Below the pieces are notes generated by a model. That model made no database searches. It saw nothing but the letters and a program-made list of their open reading frames with translations, and was not told the DNA's origin. From Oscillatoria nigro-viridis PCC 7112 (GTDB lineage: Bacteria; Cyanobacteriota; Cyanobacteriia; Cyanobacteriales; Microcoleaceae): a stretch of 64,000 nucleotides of DNA. Shown in pieces: positions 18,381 to 26,595 of this stretch; the first letter of the stretch is position 1, and each line of letters starts with the position of its first letter. Location of the stretch: NCBI RefSeq assembly GCF_000317475.1, contig NC_019729.1, forward strand, positions 7,413,445-7,477,444, written 5' to 3'. The translations under genes and the position numbers were made by a program.

Positions 18381-18408
18381 TATCAAACTGATAGATCGAC
18401 TGTCACAA

Positions 18409-18469
18409 GCCAAAGTGGGAGATATCGGCAACCCCGTTGGATTTGACAATACCGTTGCGTAAGTCATCA
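18409..18469 (+). pseudogene. 61-bp HtrA gene fragment
   Basis: Read in frame this piece gives AKVGD, then IGNPVGFDNTVA, a stop and VI. It matches residues about 204-229 of the HtrA protease 1.5 kb upstream ([21 protein letters not shown]) with a small internal deletion. Nothing else of the gene remains. It is likely the scar of a lost paralogue or a partial duplication. Confidence 0.6.
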
Positions 18470-18533
18470 GGAATTCAAGTATATTGGTCATAATCAATAG
18501 ACAGCCAATAAAAAAATCAGGGAAGATTTAGTT

Positions 18534-20942
18534 ATGACATCTGTGCAGATTGAAAAAAAATCCATGACTGAAGAAGAGGTGGCAAAGTTATGGGAAGCAT
18601 TCCAAGTATTTGACGCGGACGGGAGCGGTGGTATTTCATCAGAAGAACTCGGTCAAGTGATGCGATCGCTCGGCCAGAGTCCTAACGAAACCGAGCTGCG
18701 CGACATGATCAAAGAAGTGGACGTAGACTTGTCTGGCAGTATCGATTTTGATGAATTCAAAATGCTGATGGTGTCCCAGCAGGGCGATCGCCAGAGTCGT
18801 CTCAAAATGGCATTTAGTGTATTTGATGAAAACGGTAGCGGTCAAATCACCAGAGACGAGCTGCACGGCGTGATGAGCCAGTTTGGGCTGACAGAGCAAG
18901 AGCTCGATGAGATCATCAAAGAGGTAGATCATGACGGCGATGCCTCAATTGACTTTGAGGAATTCTGCAAACTGGTACCCGATGAGTCAGAGATCGCAAC
19001 AGGATATCAAGACTCGCCGGTTCCGATTGTCAGTACACAGACAACCGAGATTTCAGATAGTACAGCGGCTGCGATCGCAACTACAGCAACTGCGATCGAT
19101 GAGGCAGATTCTGCCACTATTGAACCTAATCTAGAAGAAGCACCCACCGATAGCAATCCAGAAATAGCGCGCCTAAAAGAACTACTCGCGCAACACCCAC
19201 AAGCTGAGAGCAAGCGCGGTACCTCCCGCTTGCAGATGCAGATTGGTTTGTTTCGTCTGATCCAGGGAGCAGCCTACCGCAGCTTCCGCGAGAGTTTTTC
19301 CGCAAACCACGAGACTCACCTGCGCGTGAGAAACTTGCCCTACAGAATCGCTGATTTTGTGCAATTTGTCAGATGTGCGATCGGGCTTTATAAAGGATTG
19401 GGTGTAGTAGAGTCGGCGTGCAACCCTGTACTTGATGCAGTAGTTAAATCGATCGAAGATGAATATGCCAGACTACAAGATCGCATCAAAAACTGGAAGA
19501 CTATAGAAAAAACTCCAGAAATGTTGGCAGAACAAAAAGCCATGTTGGAAGCGCGAGGTAAGTCTGCAACTGCCAAGGAAAAGTTTGCGGCGGGAGTCGA
19601 GTTTGCCATCACCATCAAGAAAAAAAGTCTCAACTTGCGTGACATCGCCGAGGGTGTGCTTGCCATCAACGAACTCAACCGATTGAGAAAAATGGAACTG
19701 AGTGAGGAAATGGCACCGCCACCAGCCAAATCTGAGGGAGATCCAAAAGAGTACCTGAAGAAGTGGAACCGCGTCATCCTCTCGGATGCCTCAGAGGAAA
19801 TCGATGGTGCGATGATGCCAGTCGCCTATTGGTATGAAGACTTTATGCCGAAGCTGTTGGCTGCCTTCAGCGTCAGCACAGCAGCAGAAATCCCCTTCAA
19901 CACGGTTCCTGACGAAGCAGCTTTAAACCAGTGGTACGAAGCGACTAAAACGTCAGGGGAATTTGGGCGCTATGGGGCGGATGTTGTAGAAAGCTTTCCC
20001 AAATGCGCTCCAAAACAGAAGCTAATGCTCAAACAGGCATGGCGCTTGACGCACAACTACCTGAATGGGGTACAGAAACGCCGCGAACGCTTGGAGTTTG
20101 GGCGCGAGTCTGGCGAACTTTCGCAATACGTATCGTTCATCGACGTGTATATCGATCGCAGTGAAATAAAGAATTCACAAATGCGCGTCAGTTTCCCTTA
20201 CTATATTGGCCCTGCGGTGTGGCGTTTCTTCCACACTACGGCTGAAATCGTCTCTACCAAAACCCCCCAACAGCAAAAAACTTTGGTGGCAATTTTCAAG
20301 GACTTCTTCAAGCTGTTTGCCACTATGTATCCCTGCCCCTACTGCCGCCACCACCTCAACGCCTACGTCGTGCAGAATAAAGAGGTGGAAATGTACCCTG
20401 TAGAGTACCTTGTGCTTGGACGCGACCCGCGTCTGAATAACTTTGAGGTATCAATGGAGGCAAAGCTGTCCACCGTAGTAGATGGCGATTCCCTGCGCTT
20501 ATTCTTCTGGAAGCTGCACAATACTGTCTCCTCATCAATTGCGCGATCGGAAGAGTGGTATCACAAGGATGAGAAAGCATTTTATACCACCCGTTATTGG
20601 CCCAGCATTGACTCTGAGCTAGCACGAGCCAAGGCCCTCAAACACATTAGCATTGCGACCGATCGGATGTACCGCCTCTACGGTATGCTCAAGCCTGCGG
20701 CACGACTGACAGGGGTGAGAGCAACTTTGCAAAAGCTGTTGGATAAGCGCGATGAGGAAGGCATCAAGGAGGCTTGCTTAGTTGCCCAAGATTACATCAA
20801 GGAGTTGGAGGAGGCGATCGTCACGGGACAATTCCTACAAGAGACTTACTACTTTGACCCCGATCTTGTCGATCGAGCTCCAGTCTTTAGTCCTGAAGAA
20901 GAGGAGTTTGCTCGCAGCGGTGTGTTCGTAGAGGTTGCTTGA
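18534..20942 (+). CDS. Calmodulin-like EF-hand protein fused to an Erv1/ALR-type sulfhydryl oxidase domain
   Basis: An 802-residue protein with two separable parts. Residues 15-148 hold four canonical EF-hands with calcium loops starting at Asp27 ([12 protein letters not shown]), Asp63, Asp98 and Asp132. Spacing and flanks ([19 protein letters not shown]) closely resemble calmodulin. A variable linker (about 155-215) leads to a long alpha-helical middle (220-545). Residues about 555-675 resemble FAD-linked Erv1/ALR thiol oxidases: [12 protein letters not shown] at 559-570, [17 protein letters not shown] with the redox pair Cys601/Cys604, and [11 protein letters not shown] at 660-670 in place of HNxVN. 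No second CxxC is present. No signal peptide is seen. The predicted role, calcium-tuned disulfide formation, is inference. A strong hairpin follows the stop. Confidence 0.8.
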   Translation: MTSVQIEKKSMTEEEVAKLWEAFQVFDADGSGGISSEELGQVMRSLGQSPNETELRDMIKEVDVDLSGSIDFDEFKMLMVSQQGDRQSRLKMAFSVFDENGSGQITRDELHGVMSQFGLTEQELDEIIKEVDHDGDASIDFEEFCKLVPDESEIATGYQDSPVPIVSTQTTEISDSTAAAIATTATAIDEADSATIEPNLEEAPTDSNPEIARLKELLAQHPQAESKRGTSRLQMQIGLFRLIQGAAYRSFRESFSANHETHLRVRNLPYRIADFVQFVRCAIGLYKGLGVVESACNPVLDAVVKSIEDEYARLQDRIKNWKTIEKTPEMLAEQKAMLEARGKSATAKEKFAAGVEFAITIKKKSLNLRDIAEGVLAINELNRLRKMELSEEMAPPPAKSEGDPKEYLKKWNRVILSDASEEIDGAMMPVAYWYEDFMPKLLAAFSVSTAAEIPFNTVPDEAALNQWYEATKTSGEFGRYGADVVESFPKCAPKQKLMLKQAWRLTHNYLNGVQKRRERLEFGRESGELSQYVSFIDVYIDRSEIKNSQMRVSFPYYIGPAVWRFFHTTAEIVSTKTPQQQKTLVAIFKDFFKLFATMYPCPYCRHHLNAYVVQNKEVEMYPVEYLVLGRDPRLNNFEVSMEAKLSTVVDGDSLRLFFWKLHNTVSSSIARSEEWYHKDEKAFYTTRYWPSIDSELARAKALKHISIATDRMYRLYGMLKPAARLTGVRATLQKLLDKRDEEGIKEACLVAQDYIKELEEAIVTGQFLQETYYFDPDLVDRAPVFSPEEEEFARSGVFVEVA

Positions 20943-20948
20943 ATATCA

Positions 20949-20984
20949 GGTAAAAAGTTAAGTTTTTAAGCTTAACTTTTTACC
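20949..20984. terminator. 14-bp perfect hairpin after the EF-hand gene
   Basis: GGTAAAAAGTTAAG at 20949-20962 pairs exactly with CTTAACTTTTTACC at 20971-20984, with an 8-nt loop, 7 bp after the stop codon. The arms supply their own A and T tracts, so it can work as a terminator for either strand. No intact gene was recognised between it and 21184. Confidence 0.65.
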
Positions 20985-21183
20985 GATTGGTAGAAAATGA
21001 GGATGGGGTATTTTTCCCTGTCTAGGATTTCCCAGTAGATTTGGAGTTCCGTGAGGGTGCGGGGCGATGCCCTCTGTGGATTTGGGGCAGTGGTGTTTTT
21101 TGATGAGTTGACAGGAAATAAAATATGTGGTGTGCTAAAGTAGTCAGACAAGTTCAAACTTTAATTAGATCAGGGTTAAATTT

Positions 21184-22212
21184 ATGGGAGAGGCAAAACG
21201 ACGTAAGAAACTTAATCCTAATTATGAGAAGCTCACTTCTCAAAATGATCCAATAGGCATAGAAGAAAACTATGAGTGTTATGGAGAACGTGCAGAATAT
21301 TTCAAAAATTTAGATTTTTATCTAAATCAGGGTGGAGCTTTTGAAGAAAGTCTTCCTAGATACCATAGATATAGATCCGTTACAGAAAGTCAACTTTTTC
21401 AGTTTATTCAAAATGCCATTGATCGGGAAGAGCAAACTGCTACCTACATTCTAAATAAAGTGAAGTCATTGTCTGATCTCACTGAAATTCAGAGCGATTT
21501 ATTAGGCCTAGTGGATAAGTCGATTATGTCAAAGAGATCGGGCGATCTCAATCAAGCCTTCAAATACTACGATCAAGTATTTAGTCATAATCAAACATGG
21601 TTTATGCTTTGGTACGGTCTGGCCAAGCTATTATGCCTGTTTCGAGAATACAGGATGGCTTTTGCGTGCATAAAAATTTGCACTTACTTATACCCAAAAA
21701 TGTGGAATGGCCGTCAATACCATTCCGATCCTGATTTGTCATACCATTATGACCAAATATATTCTTTAGCTATAGCTGGCGAGGAAAATGAACCTTATCT
21801 CAGGACGCTAGGTCGTCCTCTTAATACAGTTAGAATTGTAAATTCTAACGGAAAAGTTATAGCAAATTCTCCAGTAGGGAAAATAAAAGTAGTCAAGCCA
21901 GAATCGCTATCTTCAGATATCAAAACGCAGGTAAAAGGTGATAGTCACAACATGGTAAGGATTAAAGTTGTTGATGTTGGTCGTTCCGGTAATCCTGAGT
22001 ATGCTGAATATACCCAGGCACAGATTAAAGAGTTCCGATCCACAATTGTCACAGTGCTGACAAGAAACTTGATGCCTACTTCTGATGATTTTGTTGAGAC
22101 AGTTTTAGGTGCTTCTCTTGCGTGTCATTACTGGCGCAAAGATTTAAGTTTTGTTGGTGCTGTTGAACAAGTTGTACAAGATATAGAAAGAACTATGGGA
22201 AGAGGATATTGA
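21184..22212 (+). CDS. Unrecognised MGEAKRRK-type protein with a duplicated C-terminal domain
   Basis: A 342-residue protein of unknown function. It begins MGEAKRRKKLNPNYEK, a short basic N-terminal tag shared with the next gene (MGKAKRRK) and partly with a 34-codon frame at 23884 (MGEAK). The middle (about 110-200) has TPR-like helices (SGDLNQAFKYYDQVFSHNQTW). The C-terminal 90 residues (KGDSHN to MGRGY) contain VRIKVVDVGRSGNPEYAEY and ACHYWRKDLSF. They are repeated almost exactly downstream of the next gene. Codon use is A+T-rich compared with the housekeeping genes around it, which suggests accessory DNA. One base separates it from the next start codon, so the two genes are an operon. Confidence 0.7.
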   Translation: MGEAKRRKKLNPNYEKLTSQNDPIGIEENYECYGERAEYFKNLDFYLNQGGAFEESLPRYHRYRSVTESQLFQFIQNAIDREEQTATYILNKVKSLSDLTEIQSDLLGLVDKSIMSKRSGDLNQAFKYYDQVFSHNQTWFMLWYGLAKLLCLFREYRMAFACIKICTYLYPKMWNGRQYHSDPDLSYHYDQIYSLAIAGEENEPYLRTLGRPLNTVRIVNSNGKVIANSPVGKIKVVKPESLSSDIKTQVKGDSHNMVRIKVVDVGRSGNPEYAEYTQAQIKEFRSTIVTVLTRNLMPTSDDFVETVLGASLACHYWRKDLSFVGAVEQVVQDIERTMGRGY

Positions 22213-22223
22213 CATGGGAAAAG
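21933..22223. repeat. Direct repeat copy A (about 290 bp)
   Basis: This segment, covering the C-terminal domain of the MGEAKRRK gene plus the start of the next gene, recurs at 23604-23893 with only a few percent difference. It includes the leader GAGGATATTGACATGGGA before the next ATG. The two copies bracket the TPR gene. Confidence 0.9.
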
Positions 22224-23629
22224 CAAAACGCCGCAAGCAAACTCCTAATTATAGGAAGCCCACTTCTCAAGATGATTTAGGAGATAAAAAAGGGGCGATC
22301 GCCGATTATAATAGAGCGATTGAACTTCAGCCTGACGATGCTTTAGCCTACTACAACCGGGGTAACGTCCGTTATAATTTAGGAGATAAAAAAGGGGCGA
22401 TCGCCGATTTCAATAAAGCGATTGAACTTCAGCCTGACTTAGCTGAGGCCTACGGCAACCGGGGTCTATTCCGTAGCGAATTAGGAGATAAAAAAGGGGC
22501 AATCGCCGATTTGAATAAAGCGATTGAACTTCAGCCTGACTTAGCTTTAGCCTACGTCAACCGGGGTGCAGTCCGTAGCAAATTAGGAGATAAAAAAGGG
22601 GCGATCGCCGATTATAATAAAGCGATTGAACTTCAGCCTGACTATGCTCAAGCCTACTACAACCGGGGTCTAGTCCGTAGCGAATTAGGAGATAAAAAAG
22701 GAGCGATCGCCGATTATAATAAAGCGATTGAACTTAAGCCTGACTTAGCTTTAGCCTACTACAACCGGGGTCTAGTCCGTAGCGAATTAGGAGATAAAAA
22801 AGGGGCGATCGCCGATTATAATAAAGCGATTGAACTTCAGCCTGACTATGCTCAAGCCTACGGCAACCGGGGTACCGTCCGTAGCGAATTAGGAGATAAA
22901 AAAGGGGCGATCGCCGATTTGAATAAAGTGATTGAACTTAAGCCTGACTTAGCTCAAGCCTACTACAACCGGGGTCTATTCCGTAGCGAATTAGGAGATA
23001 AAAAAGGGGCGATCGCCGATTTTAATAAAGCGATTGAACTTCAGCCTGACGATGCTCAAGCCTACTACAAGCGGGGTAACGTCCGTTATATTTTAGGAGA
23101 TAAAAAAGGGGCGATCACCGATTTTAATAAAGCGATTGAACTTCAGCCTGACGATGCTTTTGCCTACTACAACCGGGGTAACGTCCGTTATATTTTAGGA
23201 GATAAAAAAGGGGCGATCGCCGATTATAATAAAGCGATTGAACTTAAGCCTGACGATGCTCAAGCCTACTTCAACCGGGGTAACGTCCGTAGCGAATTAG
23301 GAGATAAAAAAGGGGAGATCGCCGATTATAATAAAGTGATTGAACTTCAGCCTGACTATGCTGATGCCTACATCAACCGGGGTCTAGTCCGTTATGATTT
23401 AGGAGATAAAAAAGGGGCGATCGCCGATTTGAATAAAGCGATTGAACTTCAGCCTGACTATGCTTTTGCCTACGGCAACCGGGGTAACGTCCGTTATAAT
23501 TTAGGAGATAAAAAAGGGGCTATTGAGGATTTACAGAAAGCCGCACAATTGTTTAAAGCACAAGGCCAAATGGCTGACTATGAAAAGGCAATGGAACTAT
23601 GGCAAAAGGTGATAGTCACAACAGGGTAA
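22214..23629 (+). CDS. TPR protein made of twelve near-identical 34-residue repeats
   Basis: A 471-residue protein. The MGKAKRRKQTPNYRKPTSQDD tag resembles that of the gene before it. From residue 22 there are twelve exact-length TPR units of 34 residues (consensus LGDKKGAIADYNKAIELQPD, then ..A.AYYNRG.VR..) and a partial thirteenth. TPR superhelices bind peptides of partner proteins. The frame ends just after the repeats at TAA 23627-23629. A domain like that at the end of the upstream protein lies directly downstream in the -1 frame, so the original protein was probably longer (tag-TPR-domain). The near-identity of units points to recent or ongoing expansion. Confidence 0.85.
   Translation: MGKAKRRKQTPNYRKPTSQDDLGDKKGAIADYNRAIELQPDDALAYYNRGNVRYNLGDKKGAIADFNKAIELQPDLAEAYGNRGLFRSELGDKKGAIADLNKAIELQPDLALAYVNRGAVRSKLGDKKGAIADYNKAIELQPDYAQAYYNRGLVRSELGDKKGAIADYNKAIELKPDLALAYYNRGLVRSELGDKKGAIADYNKAIELQPDYAQAYGNRGTVRSELGDKKGAIADLNKVIELKPDLAQAYYNRGLFRSELGDKKGAIADFNKAIELQPDDAQAYYKRGNVRYILGDKKGAITDFNKAIELQPDDAFAYYNRGNVRYILGDKKGAIADYNKAIELKPDDAQAYFNRGNVRSELGDKKGEIADYNKVIELQPDYADAYINRGLVRYDLGDKKGAIADLNKAIELQPDYAFAYGNRGNVRYNLGDKKGAIEDLQKAAQLFKAQGQMADYEKAMELWQKVIVTTG
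22277..23530. repeat. 102-bp tandem repeat array (12 full units plus part)
   Basis: Twelve 102-bp units run from 22277 to 23500, each starting TTAGGAGATAAAAAA and most carrying GGGCGATCGCCGAT with the HIP1 octamer. A thirteenth starts at 23501 and diverges after about 30 bp. The period is exact, keeping the TPR reading frame. This is a coding tandem array and not a CRISPR. Confidence 0.95.
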
Positions 23630-23880
23630 GGATTAAAGTTGTTGATGTTGGTCGTTCTGGTAATCCTGAGTATGCTGAATATACCCAGGCACAGATTGAA
23701 GAGTTTCGCTCCACAATCGTCACAGTGCTAACAAGAAACTTGATGCCTACTTCTGATGATTTTGTTGAGACAGTTTTAGGTGCTTCTCTTGCCTGTCATT
23801 ACTGGCGCAAAGATTTAAGTTTTGTTGTGCTGTTGAACAAGTTGTACAAGATATAGAAAGAACTATGGGAAGAGGATATT
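23599..23880 (+). pseudogene. Frameshifted second copy of the C-terminal domain (repeat copy B)
   Basis: The frame from ATG 23599 reads MAKGDSHNRVRIKVVDVG and so on, almost identical to the C-terminus of the gene at 21184. It lies in the -1 frame relative to the TPR gene, and the junction contains CAAAAGG. Near 23826 one G of TGTTGGTGC is missing, so the frame ends early (LNKLYKI) in place of the EQVVQDIERTMGRGY-type end. The DNA homology goes on to about 23893. Either the TPR gene has lost this domain by two indels or the first junction is a programmed -1 site; decay is simpler. Confidence 0.75.
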
Positions 23881-23883
23881 GAC

Positions 23884-23988
23884 ATGGGAGAAGCTAAGAA
23901 CTATTGGAAAAGCTATGGTCTTTCCGATCGAGAAGTTGAAAACTTGCCGACGCTTTACCAGCATTATATGAATAAAAACGAGGAATAA
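23884..23988 (+). CDS. Small MGEAK peptide (34 residues)
   Basis: ATG 23884 opens 34 codons: MGEAKNYWKSYGLSDREVE, then NLPTLYQHYMNKNEE and TAA. The ATG sits in the same leader (GAGGATATTGACATGGGA) as the TPR gene because it is part of the duplicated segment. It ends 5 bp before the next gene. It may be a real short protein or a leftover N-terminus; the composition looks protein-like. No family is recognised. Confidence 0.45.
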   Translation: MGEAKNYWKSYGLSDREVENLPTLYQHYMNKNEE

Positions 23989-23993
23989 ACCTG

Positions 23994-24965
23994 ATGACCA
24001 AAGATAAAAAAGTGATGAATGAGTTAAAAAATTTGATATATACTCAACTCAAGAAAAAATATAATAAATGCTTATGGCCTAAGTCTAATTGTACTGAAGA
24101 CTGCATCAACGCACACTCTATTCAGAATGGTCAGATTTTAGACCAACTAGCCAGCAAAGATCATGTTGTTATGGCTGTACCCAAACAAAATCTTAATACA
24201 GGGCCAGAGATAGAATTTAAGCAGGTTGGACGCAATCAAGCAACAACTTTTACAGGATTATGTCAAAAACATGATAGCGAACTATTCCGTCCAATAGACA
24301 TTAATGAGTTTGACGTTAGTAATCAACAGCAAAAATTCTTGCTCGCTTACAGATCAGTTCTCCGGGAATTACATACAAGAATCAAAGTTGCCATTGAGTT
24401 AAATACTTTTTATCAGGGATGTGTTGAGCGAGGAAAGTGCGATCCTAACAATTTGAATGACCCAATAAGGATGGGAGCAAATATAAAAAAAGAACTTGCT
24501 TCTGATTTTTATAAATACAAACAGGTGTACGATAAGATCTACAATAGTAATTCATTCACGAAAATTGAACACGAGTGTATTCGGATTGAGAGAAATTGTC
24601 CTTTGGCTGTAAGCTCCCTATTTGATCCAATTGAAAGCAGCAGCGGGCAGAAAAGGCTTGAACCAAAATTTATTGTTCTCAATGTTTTTCCACAAAAAAA
24701 AGATACAATTATTTTGCTTTCTTATTTGAGAGATCATCAACAAGCTTTAAAACCTCATGCTAATAAAATTATAACTGCTACTGGTGAAGATCAACTCTAT
24801 CTTCTTTCTGAGACTATACTGAGATATTGCGAAAATTTTGTCATATCTCCAGAACACTTCAATCTTTTTTCCCAACAAAAAATAGATGCTATCAAAAACT
24901 TTTTCTTGGCAACACTCACTCAAATTGATCTTGACCATAATGACCAAAACCTAATGCTTTTCTAG
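23994..24965 (+). CDS. Unrecognised Cys/His-rich protein, possibly nuclease-related
   Basis: A 323-residue protein with no confident family. The N-terminal part has a zinc-site-like pattern: Cys26 and Cys33 (KCLWPKSNC), Cys37, His41 in INAHSIQNGQILDQL, and Cys90/His93 in TTFTGLCQKHDSELF. The spacing and the AHSIQ and GLCxxHD strings recall uncharacterised bacterial proteins with HNH-like or treble-clef zinc sites. That comparison is from memory and not from a search. The rest is helical with a Phe/Leu-rich C-terminus. It lies 5 bp after the small MGEAK frame, so it probably belongs to the same operon as the TPR genes. Its codon use is A+T-rich, as in that cluster. Confidence 0.55.
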   Translation: MTKDKKVMNELKNLIYTQLKKKYNKCLWPKSNCTEDCINAHSIQNGQILDQLASKDHVVMAVPKQNLNTGPEIEFKQVGRNQATTFTGLCQKHDSELFRPIDINEFDVSNQQQKFLLAYRSVLRELHTRIKVAIELNTFYQGCVERGKCDPNNLNDPIRMGANIKKELASDFYKYKQVYDKIYNSNSFTKIEHECIRIERNCPLAVSSLFDPIESSSGQKRLEPKFIVLNVFPQKKDTIILLSYLRDHQQALKPHANKIITATGEDQLYLLSETILRYCENFVISPEHFNLFSQQKIDAIKNFFLATLTQIDLDHNDQNLMLF

Positions 24966-25018
24966 TTGCTCATCTAAAAAGCAGTCATGGGTGATATCTC
25001 CAGAGTCAAAAGAATTAC

Positions 25019-25260
25019 CTACAAGTCAGGGTCTACTGGATTGATATCTTCCGGGGGAGGATGACGACCCCGTAATTCCTCTTGTGCCCGAATTGCCAAC
25101 ATAGTTGACCGATTGAAATCCAGGGCTTGCACCGTTGCTCGATCGCCGTTAACCCGATCGCTTCCACAGCATTCCAAACAAAGTGAGTATTCCATCTCTG
25201 TTGACGAGGATTAAAAATATAGACAACCTCATATTCAAGAGCGATCGCCAACTTCACCAG
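25019..25260 (-). pseudogene. Frameshifted C-terminal fragment of an HNH-endonuclease-type gene
   Basis: On the minus strand the frame reads EYEVVYIFNPRQQRWNTHFVW, then AVEAIGLTA. The FNPRQQxWxxHFxW and IGLT strings are typical of the tail of cyanobacterial HNH endonucleases. After IGLTAI the family sequence continues in another frame as RATVQALDFNRSTMLAIRAQ, then EELRGRHPPPEDI, ending at the TAG at 25019-25021. A frameshift near 25155 thus splits the tail. No HNH catalytic part is present upstream. Confidence 0.6.
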
Positions 25261-25309
25261 CCCAGTATCCTCCTCTTCAAACAGAACCGGATTAACAATC
25301 GCATCAACT

Positions 25310-25432
25310 GGAACAGCAAAAGTGATGGGTAGAACTGTGACGCAAGCTGCGTTGATTAAAAGCAGTTCCTGAAATAATTACCGCCGATCGACTCTTGCGG
25401 ATTTCTGTACCGACTCAAGGATCGAAATTCAC
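25310..25432 (-). pseudogene. Remnant of a MazF-type toxin gene
   Basis: Directly after the antitoxin stop, the minus strand reads VNFDP, a stop, then VGTEIRKSRSAVIISGTAFN and QRS. After a frame change near 25345 it continues VTVLPITFAVP. This is the MazF/PemK pattern (LVNFDPxxGxEIxKxRPAVIIS ... VxVLPIT). It lacks the usual MKRGEIxL start, has an internal stop and a frameshift, and cannot make toxin. It overlaps the last codon of the antitoxin gene. Confidence 0.65.
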
Positions 25433-25659
25433 GAGCCAGAGGCTTCCCAGTCGGTAATCGCTGCTTGCTGCCATGCTTCCTCCTCATCGGCTAATTCATC
25501 GCTGAGTTCATCCAGCAATAAACAGGCTTCTACCATTTCCTCCTGTTCTTGTTGTTTGCGCCATGCTTGCAATAAAATCTCAATTAGCCGACTGCGATTT
25601 TCTACACGATCGTCAATGTAACGCACTAGCTCATCAGGCAAAGAGATAGATACTTTCAT
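25429..25659 (-). CDS. Orphan ribbon-helix-helix-type antitoxin
   Basis: A 76-residue protein, MKVSISLPDELVRYIDDRVENRSRLIE at the N-terminus, which is the ribbon-helix-helix (CopG/ParD-like) DNA-binding arm. An acidic toxin-binding tail follows (LLLDELSDELADEEEAWQQ). Such genes normally precede a MazF-type toxin. Here the toxin downstream is a wreck, so the antitoxin is unpaired. It may survive as an autorepressor or simply as decay in progress. The start codon and frame are intact and the length is normal. Confidence 0.8.
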   Translation of the reverse strand: MKVSISLPDELVRYIDDRVENRSRLIEILLQAWRKQQEQEEMVEACLLLDELSDELADEEEAWQQAAITDWEASGS

Positions 25660-25726
25660 AATTATTGTAAAACTATTTATGCCACTTTCAATACTACAAA
25701 TGGTAGCACAATTCTATTTACTCACC

Positions 25727-26122
25727 TTACGGAACAAAAAGACGACCAACGCCCATCCAGGTTTCGATATCCAGCAAGATTTCCAGAATACGGTCAACAC
25801 AACGATTTCGATAGACTCGATCGCCTAAAAATCGATCGGCATCTCCAATCGTAATGACAGGTAGGGAATCCACAGTATTTTCTTCTCGGATCACCTGTTC
25901 CAGGGAGTCTTCACCCTTCATGCTGCGGTTTGCAGTAAGCAAAATCATCTGATTGGCCTGAGCAAGTCGCCAAACAACTCGATCGTTACTGTCGATCGAC
26001 AAATTCATCTGCTTGAAAGTGACAAAACGAATTGGAAGTAGATTTAACCAGCCTTGACTCGCAATATTTCCTAATAAAATCTCTGCATGACCTCCGAGAT
26101 TGTGATCGATCAGAAAATTCAT
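25727..26122 (-). CDS. PIN-like (DUF5615-type) toxin
   Basis: A 131-residue protein starting MNFLIDHNLGGH at 26122, where ATG overlaps the TGA stop of the upstream gene (ATGA). The FLIDHNL start, the WRLAQANQMILLTANR segment and the ITIGDADR segment, with spaced acidic residues, suggest a PIN-like nuclease of the DUF5615 group, which pairs with DUF433 proteins. A longer frame reaches 26167 but would overlap the partner and lacks similarity. Role: probable toxin of a type II toxin-antitoxin pair; its RNA target is unknown. Confidence 0.7.
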   Translation of the reverse strand: MNFLIDHNLGGHAEILLGNIASQGWLNLLPIRFVTFKQMNLSIDSNDRVVWRLAQANQMILLTANRSMKGEDSLEQVIREENTVDSLPVITIGDADRFLGDRVYRNRCVDRILEILLDIETWMGVGRLFVP

Positions 26123-26499
26123 GCTTCTAGTTCGTGTTTGGCTTTCTGTTCTCGGAGTTTTGCCCAAAGAGCTTCTCGGCCGGGTTTGGGTGGCATCGCT
26201 GCAACGCGGGCTGAATGTTCGCGATTGCGTTCTTCCCAGTAATGCTGAATTTCCTTAGCTTGCCTTAAAACAACTTGATATTCTGCTTCGACTTCTGCAC
26301 GATTTGCCTCAATATAGGATAAAGCAACGTCCATCTGAGCGTCTGTTAAATCAAACAAGGAACGGATAAACTTCGGGGGATATTGAGCCGTCAAGTAGTC
26401 CATGACATCATAGAGAGTGATGCGCGTACCTGAAATTGTCAGTCCGCGCTCTGTACGAATAATGATTGGTTGGTTGTTGGATACTGAAACCATACCCAT
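26119..26499 (-). CDS. DUF433-type antitoxin
   Basis: A 126-residue protein. Residues about 12-60 form the DUF433 winged helix-turn-helix (IIRTERGLTISGTRITLYDVMDYL, then PPKFIRSLFDLTDAQMDVAL). An unusually long helical, charged tail (about 65-126) should wrap the toxin. It is translationally coupled by ATGA overlap to the PIN-like gene, antitoxin first, as in VapBC-type operons. A second ATG two codons in (MVSVSNN) could be the true start. Confidence 0.75.
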   Translation of the reverse strand: MGMVSVSNNQPIIIRTERGLTISGTRITLYDVMDYLTAQYPPKFIRSLFDLTDAQMDVALSYIEANRAEVEAEYQVVLRQAKEIQHYWEERNREHSARVAAMPPKPGREALWAKLREQKAKHELEA

Positions 26500-26595
26500 A
26501 GCCTCTGAAACCGCTTAGGAAATAATCCGATCGTACCTTACAAATTGGTAATGTCGTGTTTGTAGAAACCTTTGAGCAAATCTATCAGACTCACT

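Noticed and set aside
20972-21157. Minus-strand open frame of 61 codons after the EF-hand gene
   Set aside because: It ends inside the terminator hairpin and shows no family pattern; a fragment of a lost gene cannot be excluded.
22277-23530. Regular 102-bp repeats considered as a CRISPR-like array
   Set aside because: The units are contiguous, have no spacers and stay in frame as TPR motifs.
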